Shown here: one piece after another, positions 54,830 through 64,000 of the stretch
Layout: the number at the start of each line of letters is the position of its first letter
Numbering within the stretch: position 1 is the first letter of the stretch
Assembly (NCBI RefSeq): GCF_030272615.1
Contig: NC_081412.1
Location: forward strand, 101,061,796 to 101,125,795
DNA: 64,000 nt
Direction of reading: 5' to 3'
Source: Cryptomeria japonica
Lineage: Eukaryota > Streptophyta > Pinopsida > Cupressales > Cupressaceae
The notes under the pieces: generated by a model
Seen by the model: the letters and a program-made list of their open reading frames with translations, nothing else
Databases searched by the model: none
Told to the model about the DNA's origin: nothing
Translations under genes and position numbers: made by a program

Positions 54830-57800
54830 ATGGCACCTAAGATCCAAGATCCCATCGTTGTTAAGAATGTTGAAAAGCCCTCACTAAAATACTCTTTAAC
54901 TCCTAAAGTTACATCTGAACCAGATGACAAAACCACATTTTCACTCATCCCAGATAGAGTGTTATTAGTCGAGGATGTGAAATTCTTCACCAAATGTCGT
55001 GTTGAAGAACTCGGTCACATTGAAATCAAAGACAATTATGATGAATTGTGCACTGATGGAAAATTGGATAGCAAGTATGAGCACATTAAGATCAAGGGAT
55101 TAACTGAAGCCCTAACCTATCCCCGTGTGTTCAAACCCCAGTGGGTCAAGTTTGTTCTGAGCAGAGTTCATGATGACTTCATGTGGTTAGAAGAGTAACC
55201 ATTTAAGATTACCAAGGAATTCATTCATCTGATTACCGGTTACCCTATTTATGATCATGCCCGAGCTCAAAATATGATATCACAGAAGGAATTGATCAGT
55301 TTAACTGGAGTGGAATCAGATTACAGAGGACTAAAATTGAACAATGTCACTGATGCAGAACTAAAGTTTGCCATTAGAGTAATTGGTTACTATTTCTTCC
55401 AATCAGCAAGGGAAAACAATGTACCCTTTGCAGTAGTAGACTTAGCATACAAAATTATGAAAAAGGGAATGAAAATTGATCTATGTGAGGTGTTATTGAA
55501 AAACCTGTTTGAGAATCTGAACACCATCAGGAAGCCGAAGAAGAACAACTCAGCTAATACACTAAATTTTGGATCACTACTTGTATGCATGTTTTTCTAT
55601 TTAAAAAAATTCTTTCCATTAGTCAGTAAAGTTGTTTGGGAACTACACCGACCAATCGCCCATCAGATCAATGACTTCATCAAGAAGCTAGGTGATAATT
55701 TTAATGATATTATGGATGATTACTTCAGTAAGTTTCAAGAGAAAATGCATAACAAGCACCGGATTCCACCCAAGCTAGTGGAGAAATACAAAGATGACAT
55801 ATGTTTTGAAGTAGACACTGATTACTGTTATGTGAATGCTGTGGAACCAAGAACTCAATCTTTGTCACCTATGGGTTACAAGATTGATTTTGACATCACA
55901 CAACAGCAAATTGATGCATTTCTTACATTACCAAGGCATGCTACCGAGCTGAGGTATGGAACCTATGAAGAAGTGAAAGAAAAAGTAAAAATGAGCATTG
56001 TAGTACCCAAAGCTACAAGAAAGGCAACAAAGATGATAAAGACATTATCGGAGAAATTCAGAGAAGATTATTCCTCCACTCCTGTCAAAGGCACTATAGC
56101 CATTACTGAAGAGGAATCTGAAGCCCAAGAGGTAGCTATAACACTGAGCACCGAATTGCCTAAGGGAAAAGTGTTGAAAAGAAAGAAACAAGACACATCA
56201 AAGGCCTCACCGACTCCTCTTGCTAAGCGACCTAATACAAGAGCATCTACAGCTTCACCGAGTAAGAAAACAAAGAGTGTTACTGTTCCCAAGGTAACAA
56301 AAAATTACAAGAAATCTACTTGGAGACTCATTTTGACAAAAGAGTCTAGTGACACCGAATCTGAGGATGCAAGCAAATTTTAGATTGTCAAGAGCAAGAA
56401 GGTAAATGTACATAGTGTTGAAAATTTTTGTACTAATCTGAAGGAATATGGTGGATTTGGATCCTTCATATATGTTAAGTATGAAACCAGAAATGATAAT
56501 GAAAAGAGATAAATTGAAGAAGTTGTCATCTGCACACTTCTGAAATTCCGATTGGTCCCATTAGAAGTCTCTAATTCTCTTCCAAAAGAATTATATGCAC
56601 ATATTGATAACAGGTGGCAATATGCCCTGGACTCAGAGAAATAGATCAGAGAAAGAAGTCTGGTACATCTCTTTCCTGACAACCTACCACACAAAGTTCC
56701 TTATCAAACAAAAAGCCTTGAAACTGATGAATGGGCTGTATATTGAAGTGGAAAATGAGACAAAAGAAAAGTGGCAAGAAATCTTTAGAAACAAGGATGC
56801 CGGTGAGCAAGCTGAAGTTGAAATAGTTGATGTCAATGAGCAAGATCCTGATGTTACCGAGCAAGACCCTACTGACACCATTCAAATAGATGAAGACATC
56901 ATGGATATAGAGGCACTTGAATAGGAAATGATAGAAGGCAATGCATATGCAAAAATTGTATCTAGTGAATCTGTCTTGGAACAAGTTCAGCCTTATCCAC
57001 CAGTCAATCAACCTGTCTCAATCGAAGCCCCTCAGGATATGGATAAAGGCACTGAGGGTCACAAGTCTATAGTAGAAGAACGTACTACTCAGGAACATAC
57101 ATCTCAGGATCCTTCTAGCACTAAAAAATGTTGCAACTGAGATAACGAGTACCGAGACACCAAAGGACACTACAGAGGTCAAAGAAATTGACCAAAGTGT
57201 TGCCTCTATCGAGCAACCTACTGACGGTCATCAAGCCTCACAAGCCATTGTATTGGTTCAACTAGCCAAATCTAAAGAAAAGAAGATGAAAAAGCATAGC
57301 TTCAAAGTAGATTTGTCAAAACCAATAGTGTTGCCCAATGTTGACATATCAAAATTAAAAGGGCAAGCACTCATTTAATTCGGTGAACTATGCAAAGAAA
57401 AGGCCGAACAAGAAAAACAAATGGCCATACAAAAGAAAAATAAAGTATTTCAGATGGTAAAGACACTATTATCAGATATGCTACCTGAAGCTACAGTGTC
57501 AACCAATGCAACCATCCATATTCAACTGGATGAACTTCTCAATCAGATAAAGACATCTAGAGTAGATGCATCTGAATATTTGAGCAAGCTAAAAGACAAG
57601 GAGCTCACTGCAAAAATGATAGAAGAGGTATAGAAAGCTATAGCTCTTGGCAAAGTTAAACTTGTCAAATTTATTGCTGAGTTGTCCCCTCAACTCAAGA
57701 ACATTCTTTATTTATTTCAGAAACTCTATATATTTTCTTTATTCGTTAAAGACATAAAAAATAAAACTGAAGCAATTGAGAAAGAGATCACCGATCTCTC

Positions 57801-58161
57801 AAATAAGTTGACCCCAGAGCCCAATTCAGTTCAGAATTTCTATACAAAGTTACAACAGCTCATGGCTCAACAATTGGACCTAAGAAATGAAGAACACAAG
57901 ATCAGGATGGACATAATGACACTTCAGACATGATTCCTTCCTCATCTTTCATCCATTCAAGAATAGATTAACCATGCCACTCACCTATCTACTACACAAG
58001 ATGGAAGCACATTAGATGGCTTAATTTCTTTATTGGTTGATATTCAAGCACAAAATTCTTTAATGGATAGTGTAAAGGATGCCCTCTCTGTCACTCTCAT
58101 CGAAGCACAGACAAAGTACAAATCCATTTTTGACCTGTTGCCACCACCGAATGGTAACTAA
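54830..58161 (+). pseudogene. ORF2 of D: conserved protein of unknown family
   Basis: ATG at 54830 (MAPKIQDPIVVKNVEKPSLK). Open to 56383 except one stop at 55196, so about 518 residues are nearly intact; decayed coding continues to a TAA at 58161, about 1100 codons in all. The N-terminal region to about residue 380 is globular: VLSRVHDDFMWLEE, FGSLLVCMFFYL, YFSKFQEKM, DICFEVDTDYCYVNAVEPR. Then a Lys/Ser/Thr-rich basic segment (KRKKQDTSKASPTPLAKRPN), possibly a nuclear signal. Downstream: acidic repeats (EQDPDVTEQDPTDTIQIDED) and a coiled coil (DIKNKTEAIEKEITDLSNKL). No enzyme motif recognised. Related to ORF2 of B and C only, as far as I can see. Confidence 0.72.
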
Positions 58162-58515
58162 ATCTTGATGTTTGCCAAAAACGGGGAGTCATATAGTATT
58201 CAAAGCATCAAAGTATAGTATCAAGGAGTGTAGTATACAAGGGGAGTATACCGACCAAAGTGAGCAGAGTATCCAAGAGCAGAGTATACTGAGCAGTGAA
58301 CAGAACAGTAAGCAAAGAATAAGAGCAGATCACCGAACATACAAATCAGATTTTTGTACAATATATTGATAAGGGGAGTACATCTGAATATATTATTTCA
58401 TTGACAAATGTATATATTGTCACTTTAGTCAAATTTTGCAAAGTATATAGATTATTGAGTTATGAATTTGAAAGTAGTTTTGTCAAACATCTCAACTAAT
58501 GTCAAAAGGGGAGAT
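58162..58515 (+). other. D 3' untranslated region and polypurine tract
   Basis: Repeated GAGTATAC/AGTATA words at 58190-58300. CAAAAGGGGAGAT at 58503-58515 is the polypurine tract. AACTAATG at 58494-58501 pairs with CATTAGTT in the LTR (58537-58544). Confidence 0.8.
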
Positions 58516-59699
58516 TGTTATTACTTATCAAGTTGCCATTAGTTTTATATCCAAAGTCATTCTATATACTCTAGTCGGTCACTACTACCGAAATATTCAG
58601 TCGGTATGCACAGTCCAGTCGGTTATAGAAGAAAGTAGTGAAGAGCCTAGTATGCACCGAGCTGTCTACCGAGTATCATTCCATGTTTACCGAGCAGCAA
58701 AGATGACACACCGAGTTAATATACATCGAGTGAAACATGTTACCAGATTCATTGAACCTGGACATACATATGGAAATGTGTTACAAGATCAAGGAACATA
58801 GAACCATTATCACATTGGAAATTACACTTTAAAGATTGTGTATGATTTCGAGGTCATCTAACCAATGAAATATTTTGCATGGTTATTCATTCGATAAAAC
58901 ATGTTTGTAAGATCGAAGCAATGAATGGATCTTTGACATAAGAGATATATTTATACAACATGGATTAAGATCAGATAAATACATGTAGTATGACAGAAAG
59001 GAAGATATAGAAATATATGAAGCAAGACATATGAATGAACTAAACTGTTATGACTGTTACAGAGACATAGAGGTCACCGAGAAGGATTTCAGAGAACAGT
59101 CAAAGAACAAAGTAAACAAAAGGGTTTATCAAGTTACTATATGGGTTACTGAGGTATGCTATAAGCAAGGTAATATTATTCTGAGCACATAGAATCTGCT
59201 ATAACATTCCAGATGTAAAGTTGCAGATATTTGTAATGATTTTATTGTAATATTTTGAAGTTGTAAGAGAAACCTTAATAGGGTAAAAGACTCTAATCAA
59301 CTCTATAAATTGTAAAGCCTCTAACCAGGTGCAACATTTAGATTAAGTGTTGTAAAATCCTTTAGCAAGGTAGATCTAACAGATCTTGATACTCCTAACA
59401 GGGTAAGCTATCAGAAATAGCTAAACATGTAGCTCTAACCAAGAACCCTTTATTATTGCAGTAGTGAAGTTGTGGGTGCCATCCCCACCATAGTTTATCT
59501 CTCTAACCAAGAGTTTCTGCGTAACCAAAATATAAGTGTTATGGAGTGAATCATGTATGATTGTTATTTCTTTGTTTTAGCATTGTATTATGTTACTGCA
59601 CTATTCAGTTTATGCTTAACAGTAAAGTTATTGTTGAAGAAAAGATTTGAAGTACTGATTCACTCCTCCCCTCTCAGTACATTAGCTTTCCACATTAGG
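58516..59699 (+). repeat. 3' LTR of D, 3' end truncated
   Basis: Matches 51748-52930; starts TGTTATTACT. Ends at CATTAGG, missing CCTAACA, and joins C's LTR directly. Confidence 0.9.
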
Positions 59700-59792
59700 T
59701 TGATAGTGTCAAATGTAATCATATGTTTTTGTGAGAGTGTTTCATCAATGACAACAAATGATGAATACGTTACAATCATCATCAAGACAACA
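59700..59792 (-). repeat. 5' LTR of C, right end
   Basis: Matches 42860-42951 of the C 3' LTR and ends ATCATCAAGACAACA. Followed by CTTGC, C's target duplication. Confidence 0.9.
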
Positions 59793-59797
59793 CTTGC

Positions 59798-59890
59798 TTT
59801 AACACTTTGAGAAACTCTTTAGCTGTCATCCGCATCACACTTGAACCTATTTTATTTTCTTCCTTTAGATTAGGTAGTGGATCCATTTGG
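59798..59890 (-). pseudogene. H polyprotein fragment upstream of RT
   Basis: A 93-bp remnant between C and solo LTR I. Its minus-strand frame (including MRMTAKEFLKVLKQ) joins that of 41879 when one CTTGC is counted. Ends with TTTGG (59886-59890), the left target duplication of I. Confidence 0.85.
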
Positions 59891-61103
59891 TGATGAATAC
59901 TAAGAGGGGGGGTGAATTAGTATACCAAAAAATACTATACTTAAACACTTTAATAGTCTACCAGTAAACCGGTAAAATAGTTTAGCAGACAAACTAGTTA
60001 ACACACATGCAAACGAAATAGCAAATAATGCATTCACCCACAGAAGCACAATCACCATAACACAAGAGATTTTGACATGGAAACCCAAATGGGAAAAACC
60101 ATGGTGAGATGAAACTCACAAGTAACTATCTGCAAAATAGTAACCAGACCGGTTAAGGTCATACAATGTTCTTTACCAGAACAGATCTTGTTAGGAATCT
60201 CAATCTCTGTTAGGAGATAAGTCCGATTAAAGACTACCTTGTGAGAGGATTTTAGATCCACAAATGTGAACCACCTTGTTAGAGGATTTACAAAGGCTTT
60301 TCTGGGCCTACCCAGTTAAGGCTTTCTAACTTGTAAAAAATGTGAGTAATCAACAAGTGAATGCTCTAGCAAATGGCAGAGTCTGCTTGATTAGATCCAT
60401 TGTAGCTCATAGCTAATGCATTTCAGCATTACTTCAGTCTTCAATAACTCCTTACTCTGTTACAACTCACAGACTTGATCTTCTTAGTTAAGATCGCACA
60501 TTCAAGAGCTTAAAAAAAATATCCACCAAAACCTAACACCTACTCTCATACATACACATACAAAACCCTAGACATGATGTCATAAAAAGGAATCTGATTT
60601 CATGTCGGTCTAATAGGATTTCATTACAAGTTCCTAGGTTCATTGTATCTAGACATATTTGATAACACGACACAAAAATACCATCAAAGTGTTGGTGGAT
60701 GGTAATGCATCACAAAAATATACCGGTTGGTAACTCATCACAGAGTATTACTGGTTTTCCCAACTTTTCGGTTACCAGTTGGTGACTCAGAGTAATACCG
60801 ATTTAACGGATTATCAGTTGACAAAAAATGAAGACTGGGAAAAAGATAACTGACACTTCTGGCTCCTTTTCTCCACTCCTCTTGAGATCCTTAAACCGCT
60901 TGATCTCTCTATGCCGCTTGGGTCATTATACTGCTTGAGATCGGTAAACACTTTCTGCATAACAACAGTAGTCTAAAGACTACAACATGATACTGGTTTG
61001 GAACAATTACTAGTTGAGCATAATTCATACATTCTCAAAGTGATCTCATAGCAAGTGTGTGTCCATCAATGACAATCACAACATAATCATCAAAATTCTA
61101 GCA
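59891..61103 (-). mobile_element. Solo LTR I
   Basis: 1213 bp, same family as K and J's LTR; minus strand starts TGCTAGAATTTTGATGATTA and ends ATTCATCA. TTTGG lies on both sides (59886-59890 and 61104-61108). Two-part hairpin at 60076-60119, stem-loop array about 60120-60330. No internal region, so a recombination product. Confidence 0.93.
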
Positions 61104-61108
61104 TTTGG

Positions 61109-61655
61109 TACTTCTTCCCATTTTTGGTGATAAGATAACTGTTCTTTTTTGCATCATGACTAGCTCTCACATCATATTGTCATCGACGGACCAACAACAA
61201 ATGACAATCATCCATAGGCAATATGTCACATAAAATTTTGTCCTTATACTCACCAATTTCAAAATTCCACCCATGCTTGTTCATCAACCAAGACATGTTC
61301 ACCCCGGTTGAGCTATGACACCTTGTAAGGAGTGAGATGAGGTAATTTTTTTAGTTTGAGTTTGTCCACCATTTCAACTGAGACAATATTCTCAGTAGAA
61401 CGTGAATCTACAATCACCTTACAAATTTTCCCATTTGACTTACAAGTGGTCCTAAACAAACTTTTTCTCTATGGTGGCTATTGAGCTTGGGGTATCTTGG
61501 GCATTGTCCTTCTCATCATTATTTTTTCTCCATCTGTCACTGGCCCTACCTTGCTGATTGAAGAAGTCACACTCTAAGTGTCCTTCTCTTGCACCAATTG
61601 AGTCCTTCTTTCACCCATGTAAGAGCTTGGGGAGCTTGAGGCTTTTGTCGGGCAC
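61109..61655 (-). pseudogene. H protease and start of RT region
   Basis: The minus-strand frame has KVIVDSRSTENIVSVEMVDK (about 61370-61430), a retropepsin core whose catalytic D-S-G has become D-S-R, then LPHLTPYKVS. Downstream, near 61185-61250, MDDCHLLL and QYDVRASHDAKKNSY match the conserved link between protease and RT in chromoviruses. Several stops. Confidence 0.75.
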
Positions 61656-61659
61656 TTAC

Positions 61660-62506
61660 TCATGGTATGCCTAGCTTGATTGCAATTACAACACCTACCG
61701 ATGAAGACTGTATTTCCTCTTCCCGAGTTTCCAAACTTGCCCCTAAAATTGCTCCTTCCTCTAAAGGATTCTCTAAATGTTCATCTCTGAGTGTCCCCAG
61801 TGCCTTCTTGGTTTTACCACTCTTCATTTCTTGATGATTATTGCCCCCCACCAAAGGTTCCTTTACCTCTAAAATTCTTACCAGCTCTATGTTTCTGATT
61901 TTGTTCACTTCTCCTCTTGATCTTTTCCTCTGCCCTTAAGGCCAACTAAAAACACTTATGGAAAATGTCAAGTGTGAGGATACTTATCTCATCTTGTATG
62001 TTTTTTCTAAGGCCATTCATGTACTTGGCCAACTTCTCCACTTCATTCTCATGCTTTCTAGCCCTCAAAATGAGTTTATGTAATTCCTCAGTGTATGCAT
62101 TGACATCTAACTCTCTTTGTTTCAAATTTTTTAGTCTCTTATGGATTTGAACTTCATAATCGCTTGGAAGGAATTGAGCCTTAAGTCTGATCTTCATACA
62201 CTCCCATGAACTTATCTTCTTCTTACCTTCTTGTATCCTTTCTTCTTGCATCATATTCCACTAAACAAATGTTGATCCCCTCAATCTTGATTTGGCCACA
62301 TTTACTCTTTTCTCCTCTACTACCTCTTTATAATCAAAGTGATTATTTAGGGCCTCTATCCAATCTAACAACTCTTCTCCATTGAGATTTCCTCCATATG
62401 TGGGTAATCCATACAAGTTGTCTTTGGAAATGGATTTGATTGCATCCAAGAATAGATTTTGATATTTAGGCATTTCTATTGCTGCTGGTTCCTCTCCATC
62501 TTCCAC
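61660..62506 (-). pseudogene. H gag
   Basis: N-terminal part 62506-62261 (EELLDWIEALNNHFDYKEVV), gag core 62254-61946 (WECMKIRLKAQFLPSDYEVQ, RELDVNAYTEELHKLILRAR, EKLAKYMNGLRKNIQDEISI), then a degraded basic linker and zinc-knuckle region 61908-61660 where the usual CCHC is broken by shifts (CYNCNQARHTMSKC-like pattern near 61665-61700 in another frame). Typical chromovirus gag. Confidence 0.85.
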
Positions 62507-62716
62507 TTATTCATTAGTCTCATCACCCCATTCTATCTTAACCTTCCCCTTCTCCTTCTTATCCTCTCTGGTTCCTCTACTTCCTTCTGCATCCTTCAAT
62601 CATTCTATCATCTCTGCCACCAACTGTTAGATGGATTCTGGAGTCATTGCCTTTAGAGGCATTGAACTTTCTTCTGATTCTTCACAATCTGACATACACC
62701 AAATCTTTCAAAGAAT
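62507..62716 (-). other. H leader
   Basis: Between primer site and the gag frame; may include the start of gag (MSDCEESEESSMPLKAMTPE-like codons at about 62635-62695). No separate gene. Confidence 0.5.
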
Positions 62717-62729
62717 GGCTTTGATACCA
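62717..62729 (-). promoter_or_regulatory. Primer binding site of H
   Basis: Minus strand TGGTATCAAAGCC, tRNA-Met type with one change, three bases from the LTR end. Confidence 0.85.
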
Positions 62730-62732
62730 CTC

Positions 62733-64000
62733 TGATGTAGAGAGTCTTGGAGCTTGATCCAACTCACCTTCTGGATTGTCTTGTTCTCCTTAATTCTTCA
62801 ACAACTCAAGTCCATCCAATGGAACTTAGTAGGGGTTTATGCTAATGAGACCTCCAAGGTCTAAACCTCTTTGGCTTGCCTCCTAGGTATAGCCAATGGT
62901 TCTGGACAATCAACTCCACCTCTTGAGGTTTCCACCTCAATCACACACACACCACTCCTACAAGGATCTCAACACACAACCACTTCCAATGGACTCACAA
63001 TGCATCTACAAAGTGTCTTTGAATTATTTGAGGCTTTTAGAACTACCAAACCCATCACTTAGGCTTCCTAACCTTTCTAAGTCTCTACTAGGCTCAAATA
63101 GGCCTAATTGAATTAGCCCTCCCTTGGCGGTTTTAGGGACTTAGATTGAAAATTTTCCAAATAAGGCTAGAAATAAATTATGGATTTGAGTACCCTTTTG
63201 GAAGTTATAGACAATACTGAAAATTTGCATATGGGTTATCCATATAAGTGGGGTTTCCAATACTTCACTATTTTTGAGGGTTTAGGCCTCATCGGGTGAC
63301 TTGGAAAGATGGTTTCAAAACCCTTCACCAGTCAAATCTCTTGCTCCAAAAAAATTAGGATTATTCAAGGTTACTTAGAGGGCTTTCCATTCATATGACA
63401 CTTTGTCTTTCACCAATCCCCATGTGCTCTTAAGCACATTTTTTCTGTTGTCGTAACTCACCTACTCCCGACGGTGAGCCTAGGGCTTCATTATATCTCC
63501 TCCTCAAGAACCTGCAAAACCAAAAATTCTATACTTAAAATATACAAATACCCTAACCTATCATTCTTATTGATTTAAATAGGTTCCATCAAAGAATGCT
63601 TAGGTTAGAGCCATTTTTCTCTTAAACCCTACTTGCAAGGGTTTTACACCTAGTTGCAAAGAATGAAAGAAATCTTTGCAACTAAGAACAACCAAAGCTA
63701 CAAAAAAAGCTTTTGGAAAGGAAATTCAATCAACACTCATTCCCTAAAATTATTTTACACAAACATGTTCATACTGGACCGTACCAAGCAATGAAAACTA
63801 TCAAACGGTGAAGAAAACAAGATTGTTTCAACAACCAAATTCTCTTGTATTCCCAATTGTCCAACCCGTACAATGAAGTGAATTTTGGATTTTATGCTCT
63901 TGGTTGAGTTGGTTCAACCAACTTTTCAATGCCTTCAACCAAAAATGCAACTTTTGCAAAAAATGCAAAATGTTGCTCAACAACTTTTACTTCTTTTTAT
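62733..64000 (-). repeat. 5' LTR of H, continues beyond the window
   Basis: The plus-strand left end is TGATGTAGAGAGTC beside the primer site. At least 1268 bp; the right end is not in the window. No gene seen; plus-strand frames 62871-63111 are incidental. The matching 3' LTR should lie left of base 1. Confidence 0.75.

Larger units (their letters stand above)
51748..59699 (+). mobile_element. Element D: polymerase-less LTR retrotransposon
   Basis: LTRs 51748-52938 and 58516-59699; primer site 52941-52953; gag 53001-54277; ORF2 54830-58161; polypurine tract 58503-58515. Inserted in the 5' LTR of C in the opposite orientation. The right junction is not clean: the 3' LTR lacks its last seven or so bases (CCTAACA) and about 35 bp of C's LTR are gone, so no target duplication is visible. 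This is the best-preserved copy of the gag-ORF2 type here. Confidence 0.92.
41885..59792 (-). mobile_element. Element C: polymerase-less LTR retrotransposon carrying B and D
   Basis: 3' LTR 41885-42951; 5' LTR 50852-51747 plus 59700-59792, split by D. CTTGC lies on both sides (41880-41884 and 59793-59797), a perfect target duplication that proves the outer limits. Counting one CTTGC restores the H frame. Internal parts: primer site 50837-50849, gag 49494-50789, ORF2 from 49041 leftwards until B interrupts it. No protease, RT or integrase. Polypurine tract at 42952-42965. Confidence 0.92.

Noticed and set aside
54830-56383. ORF2 as a diverged reverse transcriptase or transposase
   Set aside because: No YxDD, DDE/D or zinc-binding integrase pattern found in B, C or D copies.

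Overview
Plant nuclear DNA made almost entirely of nested LTR retrotransposons. I found no host gene, rRNA, tRNA or CRISPR array. Evidence for a plant: Ty1/copia and Ty3/gypsy polyproteins of plant type, a chromodomain integrase, primer sites for initiator tRNA-Met (TGGTATCAGAGC), a plant mobile domain (PMD) reading frame, and 1-1.5 kb LTRs with 5-bp target duplications. The density and age of the insertions suggest a large repeat-rich genome such as a conifer, but the species cannot be proved from this window.

The layout is a set of Russian dolls. I name the elements H, E, F, G, C, B, D, J, K, I and L. Host H is a Ty3/gypsy chromovirus on the minus strand, present in pieces: 4025-6297, 39966-41884, 59798-59890, and 61109 to the window end including its 5' LTR. 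E (copia, 6298-39960, duplication ACATA) sits in H's integrase. F (Tat/Ogre-like gypsy, 10848-37844, duplication ACTCC) sits in E's gag-protease region. G (copia, 16138-22802, duplication AGATG) sits in F. C (41885-59792, duplication CTTGC) sits in H upstream of RT; it carries B in its ORF2 and D in its 5' LTR. Solo LTR I (59891-61103, duplication TTTGG) also sits in H. J enters from the left edge, ends at 4019, and is split by solo LTR K (1383-2531, duplication CCTTG).

Three kinds of element are present. Copia elements E and G and chromovirus H carry ordinary gag-pol genes, all decayed. F is about 20 kb without G; it has two RNase H domains, a non-coding intron-like gap between protease and RT, and a PMD gene on the opposite strand downstream of integrase. 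B, C, D and J have no polymerase. They encode a coiled-coil gag with four or five CCHC knuckles and a second large protein of unknown family (ORF2). Their primer site, polypurine tract and LTR ends look like those of E and G, so they were probably moved by copia enzymes.

The most unusual signal is RNA-like structure in the LTRs. (1) A two-part hairpin lies upstream of the LTR 3' end in copia and polymerase-less families alike, with compensatory base changes between families. (2) An array of roughly ten small stem-loops carries TAACA/TAACC-type loops and freely varying stems. (3) An inverted repeat brackets the polypurine tract and LTR start, and is kept in D with a different sequence. All genes here are broken by stops, frameshifts or insertions, many of them C-to-T or G-to-A changes typical of methylated, silenced repeats.
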